NCBI RefSeq assembly: GCF_001864895.1
Contig: NZ_MJGO01000002.1
Coordinates: 92,572 to 156,571 of the forward strand
Direction: 5' to 3'
DNA length: 64,000 nt
From: Curtobacterium sp. MCBA15_009
Lineage (GTDB): Bacteria > Actinomycetota > Actinomycetes > Actinomycetales > Microbacteriaceae
Shown here: in pieces, positions 43,079 to 51,094 of the stretch
How positions within the stretch are numbered: the first letter of the stretch is position 1
How the letters are laid out: the number at the start of each line of letters is the position of its first letter
Position numbers and translations under genes: made by a program
Notes under the pieces: generated by a model
The model's input: the letters and a program-made list of their open reading frames with translations, nothing else
What the model was told of the DNA's origin: nothing
Databases searched by the model: none

Positions 43079-43837
43079 TCAGCGCAGGGTGGGGACCAAT
43101 GCGGTGAGGAAGGCGTCGGTGTCCTCCCAGCCCTCGACCGCGTGGCACGGCACGCCCAGGGCCTTCACCGGGTAGTCGTTGCCCTCGGGATCGAGCCGGT
43201 CGCCGACGAACAGCATGTCGTCGAGCGCGATGCCGGTGATCTCGGCGAGCCGCTGCATGCCGTACGCCTTGTCGATGCCCTTGCGGGTGATGTCGATGCT
43301 CGTCGAGCCGCCGGAACGGACCTCGAGGTCGGGCAGGTCCGCCTGCACGAGCCCGCGCAGGTGGTCCTTCTTCGCGCCGGTGGGGTCCCACTGCTTCTTC
43401 ACGTCGACGGGCGCGGTCTGGCCGAGCGCCGAGAACGTGATCTGGGAGCCGCGGTCCTCGAGGATCTCGCCCCAGGTCTCCGACTCCCAGTAGCCGGCTT
43501 CCTCCGCACGGGCCCGGACCGAGGCGAGCGCGCGGCGCTTCTGCTCGTCGGTCAGGTCCTCGGCGTACTGCAGCGCCCAGTCGTCGCCCGCCCACCGGTA
43601 GTAGCGGGTCCCGCAGGTCGGCAGCAGGTGCAGGTCGTCGAGCACGAGCCCGTCACGCTCGCGCAGGGGCGTGACGAGCTGCTGCTCGAACTGCTGGAAG
43701 TTGCCGCCGGAGATCACCGCGACCGGGACGACCTCGAGCAGGGACGCGAAGGTCTCGAGCATGCGGGGGTCGAGGGCGGACTTCGACGGGGCGAGCGTGT
43801 CGTCCAGGTCGAAGGCGACGAGGCGGGGCGTGGTCAT
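43079..43837 (-). CDS. HAD-IIB phosphatase, eukaryotic phosphomannomutase-like
   Basis: This HAD-superfamily hydrolase of 252 residues has a C2 cap. Motif I is VAFDLDDTLAPSKS, motif II VISGG, and motifs III and IV are in KGIDKAYGM and LFVGDRLDPEGNDYPV. The cap (about 85-185) contains PTCGTRYYRW and GSQITFSALGQ, resembling the eukaryotic phosphomannomutase (PMM2) type. It may be a sugar phosphatase or phosphomannomutase in GDP-mannose supply. The next gene on the same strand lies 39 bp upstream. Confidence 0.8.
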   Translation of the reverse strand: MTTPRLVAFDLDDTLAPSKSALDPRMLETFASLLEVVPVAVISGGNFQQFEQQLVTPLRERDGLVLDDLHLLPTCGTRYYRWAGDDWALQYAEDLTDEQKRRALASVRARAEEAGYWESETWGEILEDRGSQITFSALGQTAPVDVKKQWDPTGAKKDHLRGLVQADLPDLEVRSGGSTSIDITRKGIDKAYGMQRLAEITGIALDDMLFVGDRLDPEGNDYPVKALGVPCHAVEGWEDTDAFLTALVPTLR

Positions 43838-43876
43838 GCCCCCGATCCTGCCAGACGCCGACCAGGGGCCCGCTGA

Positions 43877-44473
43877 CTACTCCTTGACGAGCACGACCTC
43901 GTCGAGGGGCAGGCGCGTGCGCGGGGCGACCTCGCGCTCGGCGGCCTTCTCGTCGAGCTGCGACGGGTGCGCGACGGTGCCGATCGCCGTCACGGTGTAG
44001 GGCAGGAAGCGCTCCGGCAGGTCGAAGGCGGCGCGGAGGCCCTCGGCGTCGATGCCCGCCATCTGGTGCACGTGCAGCCCCTCGGCGTGCGCCTGCACCG
44101 TCAGGGCCGCCAGCGACTGCCCGAGGTCGTACTGCGCGAACGGACGGGCCTCGCCGTCCTCGGTGACGGTCTCGAGGACGCCGACGACCAGGGCGCTCGC
44201 GCGGAACGCCCACGCGGCGTTGAAGCCGAGCAGGTTCTCGTTGATCTTCCGGAACGTTTCGGTGCCACGGCGGCCCGCGAGGAAGCGGCGGGGCTGGTGG
44301 TTCATCGCCGACGCGGCCCACCGGGCGGCCTCGAGCACGGCGTCGAACTGCGCGTCCGTGATCGTCGCGGTCTCGTCGTAGGAGCGCGGGCTCCAGCGCT
44401 CCTCGAGCAGGGGCACCAGGGGCTGGCTGGAGTCGGTGGACCGGGTGAGGGTGTCGGCGTTCGTCGAGGTCAT
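43877..44473 (-). CDS. Nitroreductase-family FMN oxidoreductase
   Basis: This flavin-dependent NAD(P)H oxidoreductase of 198 residues resembles RutE/YdfN-type nitroreductases. Family features are RWSPRSYDE, LEAARWAASAMNHQPRRFL, the helix AQYDLGQSLAALTVQAHAEGLHVHQMAGID, and AIGTVAHPSQL near the end. The substrate is unknown; malonic semialdehyde and quinones are known for relatives. It is divergent from an AEC transporter gene, and the shared gap carries a perfect 12-bp palindrome. Confidence 0.85.
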   Translation of the reverse strand: MTSTNADTLTRSTDSSQPLVPLLEERWSPRSYDETATITDAQFDAVLEAARWAASAMNHQPRRFLAGRRGTETFRKINENLLGFNAAWAFRASALVVGVLETVTEDGEARPFAQYDLGQSLAALTVQAHAEGLHVHQMAGIDAEGLRAAFDLPERFLPYTVTAIGTVAHPSQLDEKAAEREVAPRTRLPLDEVVLVKE

Positions 44474-44493
44474 GGTGCCTGCAACGGTAATCG

Positions 44494-44505
44494 ATGCGTA
44501 CGCAT
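44494..44505. promoter_or_regulatory. Palindromic operator ATGCGTACGCAT
   Basis: This perfect 12-bp palindrome stands in the 84-bp gap between the divergent nitroreductase and AEC transporter genes, 21 bp from the nitroreductase start. A dimeric regulator encoded elsewhere could control both genes. Confidence 0.5.
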
Positions 44506-44557
44506 TTCCGACCCGCGTGACGGCACGTGACCGCGCACAGGTGCCAGGATGGACCCG

Positions 44558-45481
44558 ATGGGTGGCGTGTTGACCGGCTTCGCGATCATCGGCGCGATCA
44601 TCGCCGGTGGGTACGTCGTCGGGCGCATCCGACTGCTCGGGCCGCACGCGCAGTTCGTCATGAGCCGCCTCGCGTTCTTCGTGCTCATGCCGTGCCTGCT
44701 CTTCCACACCATCGCGACGGCGGACATCGCCTCCTTGCTGTCGCCGGTGCTCGTGGTGTCGCTGCTCAGTGCCGTCGTCGTGGCCCTCGCAGCCGCGGTG
44801 GTCTTCCGCCTGGTGCTGCGCCGCCCCGTCACGACCACCACCGTCGGCGCACTCGCGTCGAGCTACGTCAACGCGAACAACATCGGGCTGCCGGTCGCGG
44901 TCTACGTGCTCGGGCAGGCGACCGCCGTCGTGCCGGTGATCCTGCTGCAGCTCGTCGTCCTCGCGCCGATCGCGCTGACGATCCTCGACGCCGCGACCGC
45001 GGGTTCGGGTGGCTGGGTGCGGCGGGTCTCCGGGCCCTTCCGGAACCCGATCATCATCGCCTCGATCGTCGGCCTGGTGTTCTCGGCGACCGGCGTCGAC
45101 CTGCCGGCACCGGTGCTCGAGCCGTTCTCGCTGGTCGGGGCCGCCGCGGTGCCCGTCGTGCTGCTGTCCTTCGGGATGAGCCTGCACGGTGCCACGCCCC
45201 TGCGCGACCCGGCGATCCGCACCGACGTCATCGTGGCGTCGTCGATCAAGCTCGTGGTCATGCCGGCCGTCGCGTTCGTGTTCGCCCGGTTCGTCTTCGG
45301 TCTCGGCGCGCAGGACGTCTTCGTGCTGACGACGCTCGGCGCACTGCCCGCGGCGCAGAACGTCTTCAACTACGCGCAGCGGTACGGCGCGGCCGTCCCG
45401 GTCGCCCGCGACGTCGTGCTCATCTCGACGATCGGCTCGGTCCCCGTGCTCGTCGCGGTCGCGGCGCTGCTGCACCCGTAG
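44558..45481 (+). CDS. AEC-family transporter (auxin efflux carrier type)
   Basis: This membrane transporter of about 307 residues has ten helices in two five-helix halves. Seen are GGVLTGFAIIGAIIAGGYVVG, the broken helix ASSYVNANNIGLPVAVYVLG with conserved Asn residues, and the second-half motif TTLGALPAAQNVFNYAQRYG. Bacterial relatives move malate, lactate or other organic acids. The ATG at 44558 has AGGA eight bases upstream; an ATG at 44549 is possible. It is divergent from the nitroreductase. Confidence 0.88.
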   Translation: MGGVLTGFAIIGAIIAGGYVVGRIRLLGPHAQFVMSRLAFFVLMPCLLFHTIATADIASLLSPVLVVSLLSAVVVALAAAVVFRLVLRRPVTTTTVGALASSYVNANNIGLPVAVYVLGQATAVVPVILLQLVVLAPIALTILDAATAGSGGWVRRVSGPFRNPIIIASIVGLVFSATGVDLPAPVLEPFSLVGAAAVPVVLLSFGMSLHGATPLRDPAIRTDVIVASSIKLVVMPAVAFVFARFVFGLGAQDVFVLTTLGALPAAQNVFNYAQRYGAAVPVARDVVLISTIGSVPVLVAVAALLHP

Positions 45482-45501
45482 CGCGCCCGGGGCCCACCAC
45501 G

Positions 45502-45645
45502 CGCCGGACGGGAGGCCCGTGACGGACCCGCACCGTGCCTCCCGTCCGGCGTGGGGTCGCGTGCGGACGCGTGTGATCGCGTGCGCTCCGGATGGTGAGC
45601 AGGAACGGTCGGGTGGTGGGTGCCGACCCGACCGTTCCTGCTCAC
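45502..45645. repeat. Composite palindromic element, copy 2 (family A plus E)
   Basis: Perfect 15-bp arms (CGCCGGACGGGAGGC, 45502-45516 and 45537-45551) are followed by perfect 20-bp arms (45595-45614 and 45626-45645). The second arm is identical to the one at 43020-43039 and the loop differs at two positions. The DNA after each copy starts GAA..CGCGTC. The spacer between hairpins differs in length from copy 1. Confidence 0.8.
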
Positions 45646-45666
45646 GAACCGCGTCGGGTGCGCGCG

Positions 45667-45700
45667 TACCCTGGCACCCACGGGGCGGGTCCGCCCCGTG
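45667..45700 (+). promoter_or_regulatory. Possible promoter and 5' hairpin of the Met-rich gene
   Basis: TACCCT (45667-45672) fits a -10. A perfect 10-bp stem, CACGGGGCGG (45679-45688) with its complement at 45691-45700, lies just where the transcript would start. It may be a stabilising 5' stem or an operator. The ACCC..GGGT spacing also recalls CsoR-type copper operators, but this is weak. Confidence 0.35.
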
Positions 45701-45723
45701 ACCACGACGGACGGAGACCTCCG

Positions 45724-46131
45724 ATGGACACGATGGCGATGATGAAGAGCATGTCGACGACGGACATGCCCGTGGCGATGGACGCGGACGCGGTGCAGGA
45801 CACGATGATGGCGATGAACGCCGCGTCGATGGCGGCGACGATGTGCTCCGCGTCGGACATGCGCATGGGTGCCGAGATGGCGACGTGTGCCGCGATGTGC
45901 TCGAACACGGCGATGCTCGCGGACACCGGCATGCGGATGATGATGCGACCGATGGGCACGGACACCGAGGCGATGCGGGCGATGCTCCTGGCCGTCGTGG
46001 CGATGGGGACCGCGTGTGCTGCCGAGTGCCGCGGACACCAGGACATGGACGACTCGTGCCGGTACTGCGCGATGGCCTGCGACGAGATGGTGTCGAAGTG
46101 CCGGGCGCTGCTCGACGCGATGGCCGCCTGA
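45724..46131 (+). CDS. Met- and Cys-rich four-helix copper-storage-like protein (DUF326/Csp type)
   Basis: This 135-residue protein holds 29 Met and 9 Cys. The C-terminal part (CAAECRGHQDMDDSCRYCAM, then ACDEMVSKCRALL) is typical of DUF326 four-helix proteins, which include the Csp copper-storage proteins that fill a helix bundle core with Cys-bound Cu(I). Here many expected positions in the N-terminal half are Met (MMAMNAASMAATMC, MRMMMRPM). There is no signal peptide, so it is cytosolic like Csp3. GGAGACC precedes the ATG. Copper binding is inference; another soft metal is possible. No copper pump or chaperone is adjacent. Confidence 0.75.
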   Translation: MDTMAMMKSMSTTDMPVAMDADAVQDTMMAMNAASMAATMCSASDMRMGAEMATCAAMCSNTAMLADTGMRMMMRPMGTDTEAMRAMLLAVVAMGTACAAECRGHQDMDDSCRYCAMACDEMVSKCRALLDAMAA

Positions 46132-46140
46132 GCCGTCCCG

Positions 46141-46389
46141 CTACGCGCTGCGCGCCGTGGTCTGACGGCCGCCGGCGCTGAGGATCTCCGCCACCGGGTG
46201 GTGGGCGACCGGGTCGCCGACCGACAGGACGCCGTCGGCGCCCGCCACCCGGAGCCGCTGCACGTCGCCGTCGAGGAACGCGACGACCGTGTCCGTCACG
46301 CCGGTCTCGAGGACGATGCCGTCGCGCCAGGCGCCGGGGGCCGCGCTCGCCATGACGCGCTGGATCGGGAGGACGGTCGTGGGGGACAT
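46141..46389 (-). CDS. Small hypothetical protein
   Basis: This 82-residue soluble protein is not recognised. It starts MSPTTVLPIQRVMASAAPGA and contains VLETGVTDTVVAFLDGDVQR, an alternating pattern that suggests a small beta-barrel. GCAGG precedes the ATG. It converges on the Met-rich gene with only nine bases between stops. It might be transcribed from a promoter in the gap before xthA. Confidence 0.55.
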   Translation of the reverse strand: MSPTTVLPIQRVMASAAPGAWRDGIVLETGVTDTVVAFLDGDVQRLRVAGADGVLSVGDPVAHHPVAEILSAGGRQTTARSA

Positions 46390-46442
46390 GGCTGCACCTG
46401 CTCTCGGACGGGGTCGGTGCAGGGAAACCTACGTGGCCGTCG

Positions 46443-46467
46443 GCGACCGCTCAACGACGGCGGTCGC
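46443..46467 (-). terminator. Hairpin after xthA
   Basis: Perfect 8-bp arms GCGACCGC (46443-46450) and GCGGTCGC (46460-46467) lie 15 bp beyond the xthA stop on the minus strand. No U-tract is present. Confidence 0.5.
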
Positions 46468-46482
46468 GGGGCGTAACAGACG

Positions 46483-47319
46483 TCAGAAGATCATCGGCCG
46501 GTCGTCGTCGAGCGAGGTGTCGAGGTCGAGGTCGACCACCACGGGGACGTGGTCGCTCGGGGCGTCGCCCTTCCGCTCGTCGCGGTGGATCGAGGCGTCC
46601 GTGACGACGTCGGCGAAGGCCTGCGAGCCGAGCACGAAGTCGATCCGCATGCCCTCGTCGCGGGGGAACCGCAGCTGCTTGTAGTCCCAGTAGGTGGAGC
46701 CGTCGGGGACGATCGGGCGGACGACGTCCTGCAGGCCGCGGGCCTCGAACTCGCGGAACGCGGCGCGCTCGGGTTCGCTGACGTGGGTCGAGCCCTCGAA
46801 GACGCGGATGTCCCAGACGTCCTCGTCGAGCGGTGCGACGTTCCAGTCGCCCATCAGGGCGAGCGGGGTCTCCGGCGAGGCCTCGAGCCACTCCGAGGTG
46901 CGGTCGGCCAGCTGGGCGAGCCAGTCGAGCTTGTACGTGTAGTGCGGGTCGCCGAGCTCGCGGCCGTTCGGGACGTACAGGCTCCAGAGCCGGACGCCGT
47001 CGACCGTGACGCCCATCGCGCGCGCCTCGACGGGCAGGTCCGGGCCCTCGTGGCCCTTGAGGAAGCCGGGCTGGCCGGGGAAGTCGCGGGTGACGTCCTC
47101 CATCGGCAGGCGACTGGCGAACGCGACACCGTTCCACTGGTTCAGGCCGTGCGCCTCGACGTGGTAGCCCGCGGCCTCGAAGGCGTCGACCGGGAACTGC
47201 TCCGGCTTGCACTTGATCTCCTGCATGCCGAGGACGTCGACGTCCTCGCGCACCAGCCAGTCGACGATCCGCCCCACTCGGGTGCGGACGGAGTTCACGT
47301 TCCAGGTCGCCACGCGCAT
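46483..47319 (-). CDS. xthA: Exodeoxyribonuclease III / AP endonuclease
   Basis: This Mg-dependent AP endonuclease and 3'-5' exonuclease acts in base-excision repair. At 278 residues it has MRVATWNVNSVRTR, MQEIKCKPEQFP (catalytic Glu), NGVAFASRLP, YVPNGRELGDPHY, MGDWNVAPLDEDVWD, STYWDYKQLRFPRDEGMRID and PSDHVPVVVDLD with the terminal Asp-His pair. The ATG was chosen because MRVATWNVNS is the family beginning. The M23 peptidase gene lies 40 bp upstream on the same strand. Confidence 0.96.
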   Translation of the reverse strand: MRVATWNVNSVRTRVGRIVDWLVREDVDVLGMQEIKCKPEQFPVDAFEAAGYHVEAHGLNQWNGVAFASRLPMEDVTRDFPGQPGFLKGHEGPDLPVEARAMGVTVDGVRLWSLYVPNGRELGDPHYTYKLDWLAQLADRTSEWLEASPETPLALMGDWNVAPLDEDVWDIRVFEGSTHVSEPERAAFREFEARGLQDVVRPIVPDGSTYWDYKQLRFPRDEGMRIDFVLGSQAFADVVTDASIHRDERKGDAPSDHVPVVVDLDLDTSLDDDRPMIF

Positions 47320-47359
47320 GGGACAAGAACCTACCGGTGGCGGCTGGGGACCGTGGCGC

Positions 47360-48703
47360 CTAGAAGGCGACGCCGCGGGCCGACATGAACGGCACCGGGT
47401 CCGTGGTGGCGCCGTTGATGTGGACCTCGACGTGGCTGTGGCAGCCGGTCGACGCACCGGTGGAGCCGACCAGGGCGATGAGCTGCCCGGCGGACACCTG
47501 CTGCCCCTGGGCGACCCGGAATCCGCCGTCCACGATGTGGCCGTACGCGGTCTGCACGCCGCCGCCGTGGTTGATGCGGACGTAGTTGCCGTACCCGCCG
47601 TACCACCCCACGTAGTCGACGGTGCCGGCCGACGCCGCGACGATGGGGGTGTAGCAGCCGCTCGCCAGGTCGGTGCCCTCGTGCATGGTGACGACGCCGG
47701 TGATCGGGTGCACCCGGTAGCCGTACGGGCTGATGACGTACCCGCTCGCCGGTCGGACCCAGCCGGTGCCCGAGCCGGACCCGGCCGAACCGCCCCCGCC
47801 GCTGCTGCCACCGGAGGACGCCCCGCCGCCCCCGCCGCCACCGGAGGAGCCGGCGTTCGCGTTCTGCGCCGCGAGCTGTGCCGCGGCACGCTCGGCTGCC
47901 TCGCGCGCAGCCTTCTCCTCGGCCCGCTTGCGGGCACGCTCACCTGCGGCGAACTCGGCCTCGGTGCGGACGCGCCCCGAGGTCAGGGTCGCGAGCTGGG
48001 CGTCGAGTCGCGCCTTGTTCGACTGCTGCTCGTCGTACGCGGCCTGGACCGCGTCCGAGGCGGCCTGGGCCTCTTGCATGCGGGCCTCGGCCTTCGCCGC
48101 GAGGTCCTCGAGCGCTTCGGCGGCACGGTCGGCCTGGGCCTGCAAAGACTGGGCGACGGCGGCGTCGTTGGCGGCGGCGGCCTGCACGCGCTCGGCCTGC
48201 TCGGAGAGCTTGCTCAGCGCGCCGAGGTCGTAGAGCAGGTCGCTCGCGTCGTCGCCCTTGGTCAGCACCGAGGTGGTGACGTCGGCGCCGCCCGAGCGGG
48301 CCATCTGCGCGGCGAACTGGCCGGCCTGCGCGGCGCTCTGGTCGGCGACCTCCGCGTGGTCCTTCGCGTCGGCGCGGAGCCGCTGTTCCTTCTCGGCCGC
48401 GGTCTGGGCCTTGCGCTGCGCCGCGTAGAACACGTCACCGAGCTCCTGCGCCTTCGCCTCGGCAGCTTCGACCTTCGCGTCGAGCTCGCTGATGATGCCG
48501 CGGATCTCGGTGATCTGCCCCTGCTTCGCGGACTCCTTGCCGCGGGCGGCCTTGACCTCGTCCCACGTGGGGTAGGTCACCGCCTGAGCGGCGGGGGCTT
48601 CGGCGACGACCGTGCCGACGAGGCCCGTGAGCGCGAGGGCCGTGACGGCGAGTCGCAGGCGCACGGCGGCCCTGGGGGAGCGGAGGCGGGAGGATCGAGA
48701 CAT
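47360..48703 (-). CDS. Secreted M23 endopeptidase with coiled coil (EnvC/NlpD-like)
   Basis: This is a peptidoglycan hydrolase or amidase activator of 447 residues. A signal peptide (about 1-41, ending AQA) precedes a long Ala/Glu/Gln coiled coil (about 50-290). A Gly/Ser-rich linker follows, then a LytM (M23) domain (about 330-447). The zinc ligands are present: the His in HEGTDLA with its Asp, and the second His in HSHVEV, together with AYGHIV. It may therefore be active, unlike EnvC. A role in septal wall cleavage is likely by family. It is upstream of xthA on the same strand. Confidence 0.88.
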   Translation of the reverse strand: MSRSSRLRSPRAAVRLRLAVTALALTGLVGTVVAEAPAAQAVTYPTWDEVKAARGKESAKQGQITEIRGIISELDAKVEAAEAKAQELGDVFYAAQRKAQTAAEKEQRLRADAKDHAEVADQSAAQAGQFAAQMARSGGADVTTSVLTKGDDASDLLYDLGALSKLSEQAERVQAAAANDAAVAQSLQAQADRAAEALEDLAAKAEARMQEAQAASDAVQAAYDEQQSNKARLDAQLATLTSGRVRTEAEFAAGERARKRAEEKAAREAAERAAAQLAAQNANAGSSGGGGGGGASSGGSSGGGGSAGSGSGTGWVRPASGYVISPYGYRVHPITGVVTMHEGTDLASGCYTPIVAASAGTVDYVGWYGGYGNYVRINHGGGVQTAYGHIVDGGFRVAQGQQVSAGQLIALVGSTGASTGCHSHVEVHINGATTDPVPFMSARGVAF

Positions 48704-48767
48704 CGGGCACGAGCCTATACATCCGTACAGCCGGGATCGACCGACAACGCGCCGCTGTGGAGAACTC

Positions 48768-50441
48768 CTAGAAGCCGCGTTCCCGTCGGATCACGTCCGC
48801 GCTGCCGACGACGTCGCGGCGCAGGACCTCGGCGCCGGCCGTGCCCGCGTAGTCGTAGACGTCGAAGCCCGTGCAGTGGGTGATGGTCGCCGGGGCGCCG
48901 AGCGAGTCCTCGACGGCGGTGGTCCACAGGTCGCGCGACCCCACGACGACGAACGTCGGGGACGCGTCGCGGTAGGCACCGAGGTCGACGAGCCAGGGGT
49001 AGGCGTCGAAGGTGTCGCGGACCTGCAGCAGGTGCACGTTCGGCGTCGCGTAGGCGGCGAGCGGCCGGACCGTCCAGAACTGGCCGACGCCGGTGACGGT
49101 ACGGCCGTCGGCCCAGCGCTCGAGGCAGGCGGTCGGGCCGTACCGTGCGGCGGCGACCGCACCCGCGGTGCTCGGCGTGACGGCCACGCCGGTGACGAGC
49201 ACGACGCCGGCGGCGACGGCCACGGCGGTGGCGAGGCCGCGCCGCGGACGGTGCACCCGGGTGCGGCGGACCGCCGTGCGGGCGAGCTCCGCGACGGCGA
49301 CGAGCGCGAGCAGCGGGACGGTGGCGATCGGCTGCAGGTACCGCGCGGCGTCCTGCCCGGTCACGACGACGCCGACCGACAGGGCGACCACGGTCACCAG
49401 GGGGAGCGCGGTGGCGACGAGCACCGTCCGCGACGTCCGCACCCGCCACGCCCACACCGTGCCGCCGACCGCGACGAGCACCCCGGCGAAGAGCAGGAGC
49501 AGCCCGGCGTCCCCGGCGGCGGTGCCGGCGCGGTCGTCGGTCAGCGCGGCGAAGAAGCGCAGCGACGCGGCCGCCCGGTCCGGGTGCAGGTAGGAGGACG
49601 GGTCGAGCGACACGAAGGGCCGCAGCGGGACGCGGAGCAGGTACCCGACGACGGAGCCCACCACGAGCGTCGCGCCGAGCAGCCCCGCCGGCCGCCACGG
49701 CACCCGACGGGCCAGGGCGAGGAGCGCGAGCGTGACGACCACGGGCGCGGCCGACCACGGCACGTACATCGGGTTCGACGCGGTCGTGCACGCCGCGACC
49801 AGCCCGAGCACGACGAGCACCGTCGGCGAGGCCCGGCCGGTCCGGACGGCCCGCAGCACGAGCACCGCCGTGCCGAGCATCGCGAGCACCACCCCGTAGT
49901 AGTACGTGGTCGTCAACAGCAGCGACGCCAGCTCGAGCGAGTTCGTCGTCGGGGACGACTCGGTGAGCACCAGCAGGGTCACGAACGCCAGCGCCCCGGC
50001 GGACACCGTGATCCGCGCCGCGCGCCCGGCCGAGGGCATGAGCTCGTTCGCCGCCGCCCGGACCAGCGCGTAGACGGCGAGCAGCACGAGCACGCCGTTC
50101 AGCGCGAGGGCCTGCTGCGGGGTCGCCGTCACGAGGGCGCAGAGCAGGTAGACCGGCAGCTCGGGGAAGAAGAACAGCGCGGGCGACATCGCCCACTCGA
50201 ACGGCTGCCCCGCCTCGAGCGACCGGCGCACGAGCGGCAGCAGCACCGAGTCGCCGTCGTACCAGAGCACCGAGACGCGCTCGGTGGCGACGACGTGGCG
50301 CAGCGCCACGACGGCGAGGGCCAGCGCGACCAGGGCGCCCAGGGCCTCCCGCCGGACCGCGCCGGACGCAGTGTCCGCCGACGCCCGGCCCGCGCCGGCG
50401 GACGACGTGGCCACCGTGGCGCGGTGCGGTGCTCGGGACAT
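48768..50441 (-). CDS. Polytopic membrane protein, possible GT-C glycosyltransferase
   Basis: This 557-residue protein has about eleven membrane helices and a C-terminal soluble part of about 130 residues. After helix 1 comes LWYDGDSVLLPLVRRSLEAG, an acidic loop placed like the catalytic loop of GT-C enzymes. SLDPSSYLHPDR is in a mid loop. I do not recognise a named family, and both the enzyme class and the lipid-linked sugar donor are inference. It is divergent from pyrE and lies 64 bp upstream of the M23 gene. Confidence 0.6.
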   Translation of the reverse strand: MSRAPHRATVATSSAGAGRASADTASGAVRREALGALVALALAVVALRHVVATERVSVLWYDGDSVLLPLVRRSLEAGQPFEWAMSPALFFFPELPVYLLCALVTATPQQALALNGVLVLLAVYALVRAAANELMPSAGRAARITVSAGALAFVTLLVLTESSPTTNSLELASLLLTTTYYYGVVLAMLGTAVLVLRAVRTGRASPTVLVVLGLVAACTTASNPMYVPWSAAPVVVTLALLALARRVPWRPAGLLGATLVVGSVVGYLLRVPLRPFVSLDPSSYLHPDRAAASLRFFAALTDDRAGTAAGDAGLLLLFAGVLVAVGGTVWAWRVRTSRTVLVATALPLVTVVALSVGVVVTGQDAARYLQPIATVPLLALVAVAELARTAVRRTRVHRPRRGLATAVAVAAGVVLVTGVAVTPSTAGAVAAARYGPTACLERWADGRTVTGVGQFWTVRPLAAYATPNVHLLQVRDTFDAYPWLVDLGAYRDASPTFVVVGSRDLWTTAVEDSLGAPATITHCTGFDVYDYAGTAGAEVLRRDVVGSADVIRRERGF

Positions 50442-50528
50442 GCTCCGGAGCGTACCGAGCCGCGCTCGGTGCCCGTACCGCTTCCTCGCCCCGGCAGCCG
50501 GGAGGCGCGCGGGACGCGCCCGACCGGC

Positions 50529-50534
50529 TACCCT
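50529..50534 (+). promoter_or_regulatory. TACCCT -10 before pyrE
   Basis: TACCCT is followed by eight bases and the GTG at 50543. No ribosome-binding site is present in the gap, which suggests a leaderless pyrE transcript. No good -35 is seen. Confidence 0.4.
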
Positions 50535-50542
50535 TGTGGGCT

Positions 50543-51094
50543 GTGACCGACGCGCGCGAACAGTTGATCCAGTTCATCTCCTCCGAAGCGGTGTTCCACG
50601 GCGACTTCACCCTGACCAGCGGGAAGAAGGCGACGTACTACATCGACCTGCGGAAGGTGAGCCTGGACCACCGGGTCGCGCCGCTGATCGGCCAGGTCAT
50701 GACCGAGCTCGTGCAGCAGGTGCCCGACGTCGACGCGGTCGGGGGCCTCACCATGGGCGCCGACCCCATCGCGAGCGCGGTGCTGCACCAGGCCGCCGCT
50801 CGGGGCCTGGCCTACGACGCGTTCGTCGTCCGCAAGGAGCCGAAGGACCACGGCCGCGGCAAGCAGGTCGAGGGCCCGGACCTGCGGGGCAAGCGCGTGG
50901 TCGTGCTCGAGGACACCTCGACCACGGGTGGCTCGCCGCTCAAGGCGGCCGAGGCGCTCGAGCGCGAGGGCGCGATCATCGCCGCCGTCGCGGTCGTCGT
51001 CGACCGGGACACCGGTGCGAAGGAGACCATCGAGGCCGCCGGTTACCCCTACTTCGCGGCCATCGGGTTGGCTGATCTGGGGCTGACCGCGTGA
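50543..51094 (+). CDS. pyrE: Orotate phosphoribosyltransferase
   Basis: PyrE makes orotidine monophosphate from orotate and PRPP in pyrimidine synthesis. The 183 residues show FTLTSGKKATYYIDLRKV, VGGLTMGADPIA, VVRKEPKDHGRGKQVEG and the PRPP loop VVVLEDTSTTGGSPLKA. The GTG start is supported by VTDAREQLIQFI, the family beginning, and by the TACCCT element upstream. The next gene overlaps its stop (GTGA). Confidence 0.95.
   Translation: MTDAREQLIQFISSEAVFHGDFTLTSGKKATYYIDLRKVSLDHRVAPLIGQVMTELVQQVPDVDAVGGLTMGADPIASAVLHQAAARGLAYDAFVVRKEPKDHGRGKQVEGPDLRGKRVVVLEDTSTTGGSPLKAAEALEREGAIIAAVAVVVDRDTGAKETIEAAGYPYFAAIGLADLGLTA

Noticed and set aside
48768-50610. Alternative long minus-strand frame (631 residues) in the same place as the membrane protein
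   Set aside because: Its translation is Arg/Gly/Ala-rich without membrane helices. The frame used has clear hydrophobic segments and a plausible ATG.
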